From Takakia lepidozioides (lineage: Eukaryota > Streptophyta > Takakiopsida > Takakiales > Takakiaceae), in assembly GCA_030704615.1 (NCBI GenBank), contig CM060731.1, positions 24,118,001-24,182,000 of the forward strand: a stretch of DNA of 64,000 nt, given 5' to 3'. Of this stretch, positions 15,047-26,345 are shown piece after piece. The position numbers and the translations under genes are program-made. Position 1 is the first letter of the stretch, and each line of letters opens with the position of its first letter. The notes beneath the pieces were generated by a model that worked only from the letters and a program-made list of their open reading frames with translations, was not told the DNA's origin and did not search any database.

Positions 15047-15208
15047 ATCACAGCAGTTACCTTCTAGCAATCAAGCGCCATGGTTTCCCATTTTGGAAAA
15101 TTGGTCGAGAAGAAATATGGTGCAGCTTAAGGGCATGGCCATAACGATTACAAGTTCTCCTAGTTTCTCGTAGTTTCTCCTTTAGCTCAGCTTCCCTAGT
15201 TTAGTTTC

Positions 15209-15470
15209 CCCGTCGCAAGTTTGTATGGTGGTGAAGCCGTGATATATAGGCTACTTAGACTTATATGGAGGTTGTTCGTGAAAATAAATGGAGGAGGGTC
15301 TATATGGGGCCTTTGCACATGTAGTGAACGTACTTCATAAATAGGACTGTAGAAGAAATTTACTTGAAAGTAGCTTTGACAACATAATGGTTGCTAGGGT
15401 TAGCCATGGCGATCATTAGTGGGGGGATTTACACACACACACACGCATATATATATATATATATATATCA
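15209..15470 (+). repeat. dispersed repeat, uninterrupted copy
   Basis: Second copy of the repeat at 12543-12985, here without the SINE. It ends in (CA)n(TA)n at 15431-15470. It gives the empty site for the SINE at 12621-12795. Confidence 0.85.
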
Positions 15471-15581
15471 TTCTTCTTATCTTTTTATATAAATGCAACT
15501 ATACTAAGTTTAATGGGAGTTAACATGATTGTATACTCATGTAACCTATTTCAATTAGATTTGCTCTGGTATATGAGAATG

Positions 15582-16758
15582 GCACCTAAGCTGCAATTGA
15601 ATAATGAGCAGCATATGATTATCTTGTTACACCATGAAGATCAATCTACTCGAAACAAAATCATGAGCAACAAGGCTCTGGCTGCATGGGCATCACAAAA
15701 CTTTCAATGTCAAGTATCTGAAATGAATATTAGTAGGCTTTTAAAGCGGAAATATGAGTACATTAATCTTACAAAACCTCACTCTAAGAGATGTATGATA
15801 GCTTTATTTCTAAGAATTGAAGAAGCTACTTTCTCTTGGTTTTCTCTTATGTAGAAAAGAGGTGCAACCTTCATTGATGCATCGATATGTGACAACTGAT
15901 GTGTTTAACATGGATGAAACCAGACTTTTCTACAAACTCAACCCAACAAAACTCTGACAACTAAACATTTGAGTGAAAAGAAACAATTCAAATAACGCAT
16001 TACTGAACATTTCTTTGACATCAAATGCAGACGGGAATATTAAACTACCTCCGTTTGTCATCAACAAGTCAGATAAGCCTTATGCATTTACACGTAGGCA
16101 TATTACACGTCCGGAAAATCTAGGTATCTTGTGGTCAACAACAAAAAGGCATGGATGACCATTCCTTTAGTCAAGAAATTTTTACTCGACTTTGAAAGAA
16201 AGATGCGGCTAGCTAGCAAAGAATTTTTTTTGCTCTTGCAGCTGGACAACTTATATGGGCATAAGGTGGTGAATATTGGTGAGCAATTACACATTATCAC
16301 TATCGATCGTTATGTTGCCTCCTAATACCACTAGTAAGTGGCAACCAATGGACGCCGGAATCATCAAGTGTTTCAAGGCTCATTACATGAGGTCTTTAAT
16401 CAATCATCAGATTGATGCTTTGATGGATAATAAAGAACATTCTCATTATGTGTACCAAGCTGTGGTTATGCTTGCAAAAACATGGCGTATTTCGGTGGAT
16501 TCTAATACAATCAGACATTGTTGGCGGCACCGTGGTTTGTTTTGTTTGCCCAATTTATATGAGAATGAGGGCGAGAATTCTATCAGACAGACTTCTGAAA
16601 TTGTTATTGAAGAGGTTGACATATTGTTAGGACGTTTTGCGGAGGTCTCATTCAATCACAATAGAGATTGTCCTACATGGATGCTCGAGAACATGTCGAG
16701 TTCATTATTTGTTATTTTCAACCCTCTAATGAATAAATATTGGATTATGTTTGATTGA
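15582..16758 (+). pseudogene. Tigger-like (pogo superfamily) transposase pseudogene
   Basis: Fragments follow the order of Tigger transposases. An N-terminal helix-turn-helix (KLQLNNEQHMIILLHHED to ISRLLKRKYEY, 15588-15765) precedes KRGATFIDASI (15853), NMDETRLFYKLNP (15909, first catalytic Asp), DGNIKLPPFVINKSDKP (16030), NNKKAWMT (16136), LLQLDNLYGH (16232, second Asp) and NTTSKWQPMDAGIIKCFKAH (16327, third Asp). A C-terminal region runs to 16758. Several stops and frameshifts make it non-functional. It is distinct from the transposase at 7836: the core motifs and helix-turn-helix types differ. I did not find its terminal inverted repeats. Confidence 0.85.
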
Positions 16759-17782
16759 AGAAATACTATATGCAGTGAAGGTTGTATGTACTAAATCCTA
16801 AACCTTTTCAACTGTTATTTTTTTATGGTTTTGACCTGCTGTATTGTTTTCTTCTCAAATGTTATGTTTTGGACTTTGACCTCTATTTGTGTTATCTGAT
16901 ATATCTACATAATGTTATCAGGGTCGATTGTATTGATAAAATTCCTCATTTTTGGCCTACCACCACGAAAAAGAAAATTTCCATATAGACAGCAGACAAT
17001 ATAATTTTTCATCTTAAAAACAACTAAATCAGTTTATGAATTTAAACAATATGAAGTTGCAATTTTCTGAAAATACCTCAATATATGGCTCACAATTAGA
17101 TCACATTTGAACCAATGCCCAAAATTACCAATGGAAATCTGGTGTTGCATAAGCAACCATAAATCAATATTTATTGCTTTTAAGTTGCCTAGTCTTGTTT
17201 CACAATATCATTATATATCAACCATAATTGAAACCAATTAACGTGGTAACTGTGCTTTTAAATAATACGTTAATACTAAAAAAAACTTCATTTATATGGA
17301 GGAGCCAACACGTGACTAGCCGCTTGTTTGGAAGTGGTCATTTTGTCTCTCACAACACATTTTTATAGTCATGGAACATATTCAACATTATATCAGTTAG
17401 TTTGTGATAAAAATAGGATTCCAAATCATAAATCCTTGAAATTATAGTGGCAAGTAGGGAATGCAATTAAAGAATGTACATATATACAACGTTTTCTTTT
17501 TGAAAACAGCACGAGTGGCTACAGAGTTTTACAAAATATAGCCATACATTCTGTTTATCGGATCAAATCATGATAAAATCATCCATCTCTGTCATTTATA
17601 TTATCCATATTTGGTACATTTATCCATAATTTATTTTTTATTTGGAGAAGTTTGGCAGTTTCATCCATGAAAAACCAGGGAATTTGTGACAAAATATTTT
17701 ATTTTATTTTTTTGAGGTCGCCATTTGGCGAAAATTCACCAAAAGAAAAATGTTGCATGTATATATACACACACACACACAT
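16759..17782. other. AT-rich sequence, no gene seen
   Basis: Very AT-rich spacer between the Tigger-like pseudogene and the split SINE. A dinucleotide run lies near 17757-17785. I see no exon, RNA gene or terminal repeat. Confidence 0.5.
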
Positions 17783-17953
17783 ATAATGCCTCCCAAAGGA
17801 AGCGTAAAATATGGTGTCTCTTGACCCGAAGGGGTACACTGCTATATATGTATATATATACACATTATATACATTATATTATATATATTTATATATACAC
17901 TGCCTTCCACTAGGAAGGTGAACACCTTTGTGACACCAATCAGTGGACTGAAC
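17783..17953 (-). mobile_element. tRNA-derived SINE, 3' portion, split by the hAT element
   Basis: Matches the SINE at 12621 (atgcctccc, aaggaagcgtaaa, atggtgtctcttgacc, ggaaggtg, acacctttgtgacaccaat, agtgga) up to the 8-bp hAT target duplication. A (TA)n microsatellite has expanded inside it at 17841-17898. The remaining part resumes after the hAT element at 26661. Confidence 0.85.
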
Positions 17954-18210
17954 CAGTGTTGGATTGGTATACCGATAAGAAACTGGTATCAATATTGGTA
18001 TGTATACACCAGTCTGGTATCACCTCAGGCCACGACCTAGCATATACCCATATTGCCCTTGTATCTACTTCGTAATACTGTGGATAGTACCCTACCACTT
18101 TGGTAGGTGGTTGAAAATCTGGTACCTGATACCAGTACCATGTCCATTTTTATGAGGAAGACCTAGGTATCAATATTGACGGCGCAATATGCAGTATGCA
18201 TGATATGGAT

Positions 18211-18422
18211 GCAGCTTTAATCAATAAGCAAAATATAAATCAGGTCTTGGATCGTGTGATCTCTGATTGTGCCCTCATATCATGCAGCTTTCAATAAGCA
18301 AAATACAAATCAGGTCTTGGATCGTGTGATCTCTGATTGTGCCGTCATATCATGCAGCTTTCAATAAGCAAAATACAAATCAGGTCTAGGGTCTTGGGGG
18401 GGTGTGATCTGTGATTATGCCA
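18211..18422 (+). repeat. three-copy tandem repeat of 70-73 bp in the hAT left arm
   Basis: The word gcagcttt starts at 18211, 18284 and 18354; units share caataagcaaaata, aaatcaggtct and tgtgatctctgattgtgcc. Copies 1 and 2 are nearly identical, copy 3 carries a ggtcttggggggg insertion. Possibly enhancer-like or binding-site repeats of the element. Confidence 0.85.
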
Positions 18423-18613
18423 TTGAGCCTTCAATGTTGCCGGCAGTGAGTTACTGGTACACTGCTGCAAAAAATTTGTGTTCTTTATCGATTATATTAT
18501 GATTCATATGTACTGCTAAAATGTCTTGCTTTCCTGCGTTCTTGTCTGCGCTCTTGTTGTTTGCAGGGTGCTTTGTGTGCATGGATTGGGCTACAGTGAT
18601 TTGTTTCTACTAG

Positions 18614-19300
18614 CAGTAGTTGTATCACAGAGTTCTTTGGAGCGAGGCAACCCTACAACAAGAACGACCCGCAGCAACAACGTTTCATTGAGGATCTTGT
18701 TTTGTTGATCGCTAAAAGGTGCATTGCTTTGTCAGTTGTTGAGAGTCCCTGGTTGAGAAGAATGGTCCTGTCGTGTGATGCGAAGGTGGCTTTTCCAACA
18801 AGGAGGCACCTCGTGAAGGAACACATACCAGCAATGTTGGCTAAAACAATGGATCAGTTTGTGCTGCCATTAATAGCTACTGCTGCTACGGTTAGTATTA
18901 CCCTTGATTTGTGGATGTCATGAGCAGGGTTGCTATGGTTGTGAACTTTATCGATGACTACTGGGTTCCAAAGCATGTCACGATCGGCCTATTCGAGGCT
19001 AGGAGTACATCTGGTGTTGCTTTGGCTAAGATCGTGAAACCCTTATTGGCTGAGTTTCAGCTCACTGATAAAGTCATAGCTTATGTCAAAGATGAGGGTT
19101 CGAATTTTGGAATACTAGAGTCAGCTCTATCAAGTGTGGTTACTTGTAAATCATTGCAATTGATGAAGCTTTTCCAGGCACTTGCTTTGGTCATGTCATG
19201 TCAAAAATGTGCTAGTACGCAACAACAGAGGACAAAGTCTGTCAGTTAATGAGGGAAGTTTCCATAAAAGATGCACAGGCAGCCTTGCAGGAAACGATCA
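18614..19300 (+). pseudogene. hAT transposase pseudogene, N-terminal part
   Basis: Frames read FFGARQPYNKNDPQQQRF, IEDLVLLIAKRCIALSVVES, ITLDLWMS, then FIDDYWVPKHVTIGLFEA, VIAYVKDEGSN and MREVSIKDAQAALQETIT, which are the ordered blocks of the hAT RNase-H-like catalytic domain (DLWMS and KDEGSN contain conserved acidic residues). There is a small deletion or frameshift near 18918, a frameshift near 19165 and an in-frame TAG near 19216. A BED zinc finger, expected upstream, is not visible. The frame stops at the CACTA insertion and resumes at 25278. Confidence 0.88.
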
Positions 19301-19482
19301 CACTACAATACAAGCTGGGCTTTTCGACTCTGTATTTGACTCATTTTCGAGTCGTTTGCGACATTTTTGCTCCAAGCCTCCATAGTCGAACATGCGTGAC
19401 AAAGGTCAAGTCGTTTCAGTCAAGCAGTCAAATCCAGATGCCAGGTTTTGACAGTGAAATGTGACAGTAAAACCTAGGGGGT

Positions 19483-19565
19483 GACGTGTAGGCAACACAG
19501 TATGACGTGGATGAGACGTGGCTATGACGTGGTTTAACTGGATTATGACGTGAATGCATGACGTG
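19483..19565 (+). repeat. subterminal GACGTG motif array of the CACTA element
   Basis: Six GACGTG words lie at 19483, 19504, 19515, 19526, 19547 and 19560, most preceded by tat or at. The right end instead carries repeated gtcaaa/ttgac words (25140-25245). Subterminal motif arrays are where CACTA TnpA-type proteins bind; the assignment here is inference from position and repetition. Confidence 0.6.
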
Positions 19566-20060
19566 TAGTAAAGTGGTTTAACTGAAGTGGAACATATTGA
19601 CTACATTCCATGATGTTTAGTATGCGGTTTGACTGTAAATCAGTGATAGTGAGTTTGCTTGACTTTGTATAGTGTAATATTTTACTGTGAATCGGTAAAA
19701 GAGGACACATTTTAGTAAATATGTTTCACTCTGGAGATGTATATATATACACACAAATATAAAAATAAATACATACATATATATATGTAGAAATTGGGGA
19801 GGCCTTTTGTTTGATAACAAATACTACAAAACATAGAATACAAATACATGGCAGGAACCAAAAACATTTGGATGGCTCAAAACTGGTTTATGTCAAGAGT
19901 GTTTTATAAAACAAGTTTGGTCACTTTCTACAGATGACCAACATGAGGGCTATGTTGCCATATCCATAGATCACTGCCCAAGTGAAGTCATTGAGTAAAG
20001 AAAATCTGCTGTGCAGCTAGGTCCAGCACTATTGTGGACATGTCAAGAGAAAATCAGAAA

Positions 20061-22715
20061 TCATTTCGAGAATGAATTCAGGAACTTGTGGTTCCAGAGA
20101 ATAGTGGTGCCAGCTACCATGTCACCCAAAGTGACATCCACTTCCAGGGCTGCCTTGACATACATATCCACCAAGGCAGTGTTTAGAGTGACATCTAGTG
20201 ATACAACTCCAGCTTTGACGATGTCACCATGGACCTTTGTGCCCTTTTTAGGGCTGGCAGGCTCACATTTGACGTAGATGTACACCAAGGGAATGTTCAG
20301 AATGACATCTGGTACAATTCCAGATTTGATAATGTCACCATGAACCTCTTTGCCCCTCCCCAGGGCTGCTAGGTTCGCATATGCATATTACAACACAAAT
20401 GGAACATGACCTGGTCTGGCTTCATCCCTTCCCACATCATGTGCTCTTAGGTTTCCAAAGCCTTAATCCCATACCCATCATAATGCACATACCTTGCAAT
20501 CATGGCACTCCAAAATACCACATCTCGTTCAGCCATATTGTCGAACTCTACCTTCGCATCAGGTTTGCTGCACCCACATTTGGCATACATGTCCACCAGG
20601 GCAGAGTTCAGAATGACAACTGGTACAATTTCCACTTTAACGATCGGCATAAGCAAGGGAAGGACACAGCAGAGCTGCTGCTCTCTTCCATTGCCAAAAA
20701 AACACAGAAGAAAAAAAAGGGAGGGGCTGAGAGAGCCGCCATGGCTGTGAAGTACCAGTATGCTGCAACGTGATGTGGTTGGGCTTCACCCCTTCCCCCA
20801 TCAATATTTGATCATAGGTCTCCAAAGCCTCCATACCATGTCCCTGCTGTGCATACCAATGTTCCCCCCACGTTCCATGACACCACATCTCGTTCAGCCA
20901 TAGTGTTGAAAACTCCCTTAGCATCCTTAATGCACCCACATTTGGCATACATGTCCACCAGGGCAGTGTTCAGAATGACATCTGGTGTAAATCCAGCTTT
21001 GACGATGTCACCATGGACCTCTTTCCCCTTTTCCAGAGCTCCCAGCCTGAGAATTAATGAACTTACCGAAACTGCAGACTCTCTTTCGCAAGCAAAGCTA
21101 ACTTGGAATGACAGCCACGTTCATGCACTAGCGGACAGTGACACTGTCCAATCTGCAAAATACATGTTGGAGATGATTGCGTCAATCCACCTATCAATGA
21201 CAAGTACACAACCCTGTTATATATTGTGCACCCTCCTTTCTCTCTGAGCAGATCAGAAACAGAACCAGTGAAGAAAGTGGCAACTGAAACTAGTACATCT
21301 AGGTCTCTGAAGTGTGTCTTGATTGAACCAGCCTTAGGGTGCTTAAAAGTTAGGCATTGCTGCAGGCCAAGCGTTCCTAGTAGCACCTCCGAGCCAATTG
21401 AAGGATTTTTGGGTGCTGAGATCCCCTACACAGGTTGGTTGGCCAACCTTGGACAAAGACATAGAGACTGATTGTTTTATATGGTCAGGCACATTCACTC
21501 CAAATGACTCGTGGAGCTGGAAGAACCTCTTCTGCCACTGCTATTCTCTGCAAAGCAGGAAACCAGAGGAACTTGTTTAGACCAGCCCCAAACTGTCCCT
21601 CTCTTCACCATAGTATGCCTGCACATAAGGCTTTGCAAAGAGGTGGACCCTACACTGTGCTTGCAAAACCAATACCAGTCTGAATAACATGCATACAAAT
21701 AAAAATTCCAGCTTACTTTAGCTACAAAGGAGTGGCCATGCCAAACCGGTATGAGCGTATAGTAGCAGAACAATGAGCTTTCTGTTCCAGCAGTGTTCAG
21801 GATCACATCTGGTACAATTCCAGCTTTGACGATGTCGCCATGCACCTCTTTGCCCTTTTCCAGGGCTGCAAGGCTTGCACACGCACTGCAAACGCACACA
21901 AACGTGATGTGGTCGGGCTTCACTCCTTTGCACATCATTTGCTCATATGTCTCCAAAGCCTCTATCCCGCGTCCTTGCTTTGCATACCCTGCAAGCATCG
22001 CACTCCACAACACCACATTTCGTTCAGCCATGTTTTTGAACACTCCCTTTGCACCCTCGATGCTCCCACATTTGGCATATATGTCCACCAGGACAGTGTT
22101 CAAAATGACATCTGGTACAAATCTAGCTTAGACGATGTCACCATGGACTCTTTCACCTTTTCCAGAGCTCCCAGCCTTGTACACGCATTGAAAACACAAA
22201 CAAACGTGATGTGGTTGGGCTTCACCCTTCGCGCAACAGTTGCTCATAGGTCTCCAATGCATTCCTACCACACCCATCCTTGGTAAATCTGCCAACAATA
22301 TATTCCACGTGATCAAAGATCGTTGAGGCATTCTGTTGAACACTTGGTGAACATACATGTTGACAAGGGTGTTCAGGAGAAAAACATTTGGTGTGAATCC
22401 ACTTTGGATAATGTGAGTGTGCACCTGCTTTCCAGCTTCCAGGCCTAGAGCCTCTTTCAGTCTGCCTGCCTCACAAAACATCTTCACAGGCCCAGAAGTG
22501 CCAGAAGACGCATTGTGGACTCCCTCTCTTGATCCTCTAGTTCCAGAAGCTGTGGTCATGGTTGAGGTGCCTGATTTTATCAACTGTGCCACTGCAGCTG
22601 CTGCCTTTAGTTGACCATATACCCATGCAGGTTTCTTGTAGCTATTGATCCACAGGGAATCATAGGTAATCTTGTGCTTGAAATTTGGCCCTCTTGGATG
22701 CATTTGTACCCACAC
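20061..22715 (-). pseudogene. captured, internally amplified PPR gene fragments
   Basis: On the minus strand, PLS-type PPR units are recognisable. The best block (22175-21785) reads without a break through GERVHGDIVKARFVPDVILN, DIYAKCGSIEGAKGVF, NVVLWSAMLAGYAKQGRG, GIEALETYEQM and GVKPDHITF, then again GKEVHGDIVKAG. Related blocks lie near 20060-20370, 20400-20660 and 20760-21060; five near-copies of the HGDIVKAG-encoding segment are present. PPR proteins bind organellar RNA. Upstream (22715-22480) is a putative N-terminal exon starting MWVQMHPRGPNFKHKITYDS. Stops, frameshifts and rearranged order make it a pseudogene. Similarity among blocks implies amplification after capture. A stretch at 21060-21780 has no recognisable coding. 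Confidence 0.8.
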
Positions 22716-23640
22716 TCTACCCCTGCTCCTTCAGTTATCCATGCCTCTGCACAAATCATGCATTCATCATTGCCTTGCTGCTAGCAGCTGACAATGACAG
22801 CCTAGATTGTTCTAGGAAAAACACAACTCAGCTTATCACACTAGTTCCTATGCTGACTTGTGTCTGCTACTCTCTGTAATCTAACAGGCATTCACCGTTT
22901 AGCCTCAGTTATACCATCATTGACTGGTGTTCGAAAAGTATTCATTCCACAGCCTCTCCTCATCTCTGTTACCTGTTTTTCGATACTTTCCTGTTCTGAA
23001 ATTGGCAGTATCATGTCAAAGTCACTCCAAACTAGATTCACTCAACTAGCTAACTTGCAGAATTCAACATGGAAATTTAGGGCGGATTCTGATAAGAAGG
23101 AAAAACAGGGTGAAATGTGTTGAAGAAGGTGCCTTGATTAGCAGTGCCTGATTTTATCCATTGTGCCGCCGCTGCTGCGGCTTCCAGTTGACCATTTCTT
23201 GTAGCTATACTCCACAGGGAATCATAGGTAATCTGGAGCTTGAAATCCGGGCCTCTTGGATGAATCTGGACCCACAATCTATCCCTGCATTCCTTCAGCT
23301 ATCCATGGCTGTGTACAAATCGTGAATACATCCTCAGCCTTGCTGCAGCTAGCAGCTGAAGCAGCTGACACTGAAGCCCTAACCCTAACTACAGTAACAT
23401 GTCAAAATCACTCCAAAAACCACCATAGATCCACCAACGAGCTTCTCCTCATCTATGTTATTTGTTTTTGGATACTTTCCTGCCGCCACATCGGTAGTAA
23501 CTTGTCAAAGTCACTCCTAACCACCACAGATCCAACCTAAACGAGCTAACTTAGTACAGAATTCAATATGCATCTCAGGGCCGAGTATGATGAGGGCGTA
23601 AAACAGGCAGAAATAGGTTCAAGAAGAAGGTGCCCTCACC
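22560..23640. repeat. tandem segmental duplication inside the CACTA element
   Basis: About 22560-23150 and 23140-23640 are diverged copies. Both contain an exon-like segment on the minus strand that reads MWVQMHPRGPNFKHKITYDS (ending at 22715) and MWVQIHPRGPDFKLQITYDS (ending at 23277), then in order cttcag.tatccatg, ctagcagctga, cgatacttttcctg-like and gtcaaagtcactcc words. The second copy is shorter. This looks like duplication of the 5' end of the captured PPR gene, including its leader. Confidence 0.75.
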
Positions 23641-24382
23641 ACATTGTCCACCTTGACCTTGTGTCATGACCCATGGAGGATTTGACCAACCATCAACCCA
23701 AAGAACCTCTTGTGTGTGCTCTGCTTGTGTTTGTAGTCAGGTACTGTCGGATTGGTCTGTGAGAACCACCACGGTGCAGCTGAGCAGGCAGAGATTGAAA
23801 GACGACATGCTAAGACCAAGCTGACTCTCCCAAGAACCTTGTAAACATCAGGAGGAATACCAAATCGTGGTACTAACAGGAGCCAAGAGCCCACATTTGC
23901 AGGATGGAGAAACTCCTTCACATCGTACATTAAGAAAAAGCCACACCTTGCGATTGCGGTTGTCGCACCATCGTGAAGGATCTTAAGAAAAAACTCATGC
24001 CAGCTCTGCTCCGTGCTGCAAATTCAAGGCCGAGTCTGAGGAGAGGGCAAAACAGGTCTGACCATGAACCCAAGAGGACCTCTTGTGTGTGCTGCTTGTG
24101 TCTGTAGTCAGGTAATGTCGGATTGGTCCGTGAGAACCACCACGGTGCAGCTGAGCGGGCATAGATTGAAACACGAAGTTGACTCTCCCAAGAACCATGT
24201 AAACATGAGGAAGAATACCAAATCGTGGTACTAACAGGAGCCAAGAGCCCACATTTGCAGGATTGACAAACTTCTTCACATCATACATTAAGAAAAAGCC
24301 ACACCTTGCGATTGCGGTTGTCCCACTATCTGGAAGGATCTGTAAACAACTCATGCCAGCTCTGCTCCGTGCTCCAAGGCGG
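23570..24382. repeat. second tandem duplication inside the CACTA element
   Basis: About 23570-24020 and 24020-24382 share long near-identical blocks such as gtgagaaccaccacggtgca, ataccaaatcgtggtactaa and aagccacaccttgcgattgc. Minus-strand frames read FLHPANVGSWLLLVPRFGI and FVNPANVGSWLLLVPRFGI in the two copies. I do not recognise this protein segment. Confidence 0.8.
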
Positions 24383-24437
24383 CGGTTTGTGCTCCGACAC
24401 ACAGAGCAATCAGCCTTTTTCTTGGCCCATGCCCTTG

Positions 24438-24629
24438 CTAAGAAAATCCTGCCATCATTGCATTCCACGAGACTACATTGCGTTCAGGCATTTCGAAAAA
24501 CACTCGTCGTGCATCCACTATACTTCCGCTCATGCCAGCTCTAAACCCTAAACACAAAGCCCGCCTTGCGATTGTATTCATTCCTCCGCTCCTCTCCAGA
24601 AGCCCTGCAACTTCCAAACTACAGCTCAC
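24438..24629 (-). pseudogene. PPR gene fragment
   Basis: The minus strand encodes one PPR junction: CLGFRAGMSGSIVDARRVFF followed by EMPERNVVSWNAMMAGFS, the typical end of one S/L motif and the start of the next. It is cut on both sides by unrelated sequence. It lies near the right end of the CACTA element and is less similar to the amplified blocks than they are to one another. Confidence 0.75.
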
Positions 24630-25277
24630 TAGCTTTCACGATGCTTTGGATGCAGACCCCAAAAACACTAAGTCCCAGCCTGCACATTGCGACTTAGCAA
24701 CCCTAAATTCGAGCCAAGTGCATTATCATTCGTTCATACGTTCATCCAGTAGTTGCCAGCAAGGCGTTTGCTTTATCATTCATTCATACGTTCATCCAGT
24801 GCACAAAAATTATGTTTGATACGTTCATCCAATAGTTGCCAGCAAGGCGTTTGTTTATCATTCGTTCAGATAAACATTTGTTTTGTTTCACTAACCTTTC
24901 ATACATTCATCCGATAGCTGCCAGCAAGCATTTGTTTATCATTTGTTCAGATATTTCAGTTGTTAGTTTCACTACCCTTAACCAGCACACGATTAATTTA
25001 TTAATAATGTGTTGGGTCAGTGAAAATATAGTTAAATATTTTTATTTCTTATTATCCACATATATATTGCTATATAATTTATATATTGTTATTACACGTG
25101 CCATTTCTTAACTGGTTGTCTCAGTCAGCTCATTTTAGGTAGTCAAAGTCTCTCACTACAGTCAAAATTTTAATATAAATTTTGACTACAAAATGGTTGG
25201 AACAGTCGAAAGTGACAACAGTCAACACCAGCGTCAAACTAAATCATCGAAATTACATAGGGTGTGTTGTAGTGTCA

Positions 25278-26345
25278 CATGGACGAAGAAGTCAGGAAAA
25301 GGAAGGCAAGAATGGGATAGGGCTTGTGTCGAGGTAGGTCTGCCTGCTCGCAAACTGAAGACCCCTGTGAAAACCAGGTTCGCTTCAAAGGTAGTTATCT
25401 TTCAAGAGACGTTAGAGTACGCTGATGCAATTAACATTTGTTAAGGTCGGCAATCTATTACTCTTCAAGCCAGGGTACCTTCGGGGTTGACGTGAGCTAT
25501 TGCTTGGGCTGTGACTGATACGCTCAATCCGGTTGTTCAGCAGTGTGTGCTAAATAAAACCAGGGGTTATTGGCTCTTATCAGATGCTTTGGTAGCGGCC
25601 TTGTCAATCTCAGTGAAGCTTAGGGCTGATTATACCCGTAGAGCGATGACAGTTCCATCTTTACAGTGCGGCAATTTTGACGATGTACTAGAAATCTTGT
25701 ATGGCTGCATGGCTGGACAAGCTGTGAATGTATTACTTCCTTTTCTAGACTTTGCTGTGGCATTCAATCGCTCACAAGCACACAATATGGTAGCATTAAT
25801 GGTTGACCCTAGATATAAAGGGTTGGAGTGCTTGACGGAATATGTTGGCAGAGATGCAACTAAGGTCATCGTGAAGGTGTATGACAAAGAAGTCTTAATC
25901 CCGATGTTGGTATCAGCTTCAAAGTTCATGAATCCAAGTAGCCATAACACCCTTCCGCGAGCAACACTACGGCTTGATAACTCATTGTTTGGAGCCGAGG
26001 CCTCTACTGATTAAGCTGTTGAAGAAATGTTGAAGACTAAGTTGTCCTTATTTCGTCGTTTGGTGGTTGAAGATAAGGATGTGAAATCTCCGCTCCTGTG
26101 GTGGAAGGTGCAGCAGAATAGATTTCCTGTTGTTGCTTTTATTGCTAGGCAGTTTCTAGCCATTCCTGGGTCTCAGATCCGAGACTGAGAGGATTTTTAG
26201 CATTGCAGGCATATTGACAGCTTTGAGGCGGTGTAAGTTGGGGCTAGAAAATCTGGATAGTCTTATCATGATCAAATGAAGATGAAATACGTGAAGCTTG
26301 ATACTTTGAGGAATAAAATCAATGAAAAGCATGCTTGTACACATT
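25278..26345 (+). pseudogene. hAT transposase pseudogene, C-terminal part
   Basis: Resumes the hAT frame after the CACTA insertion: WTKKSGKGRQEWDRACVEVG, LKTPVKTRFASKVVIFQETL, a long block 25511-26014 (NKTRGYWLLSDALVAALSIS, NMVALMVDPRYKGLE), and the C-terminal dimerisation region with LLWWKVQQNRFPVVAFIARQ (26095-26155) and IPGSQI plus, after a frameshift, RIFSIAGILTALRR and NLDSLIMIK (26190-26275). Stops at 25441 and 26012 and at least two frameshifts break it. Confidence 0.88.

Larger units (their letters stand above)
19301..25274. mobile_element. non-autonomous CACTA (En/Spm) transposon carrying PPR gene fragments
   Basis: The 5,974-bp unit begins CACTACAATACA and ends with the complement of CACTACAACACA, the diagnostic CACTA terminus. 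It is flanked by the 3-bp duplication TCA (19298-19300 and 25275-25277), the CACTA target-site length. Removing it and one TCA joins the hAT frame as ETIT|WTKK in phase. No CACTA transposase (TnpA/TnpD-like) frame is present. The interior is dominated by minus-strand PPR gene fragments and their tandem duplications, so I infer capture of host gene pieces. Confidence 0.92.
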
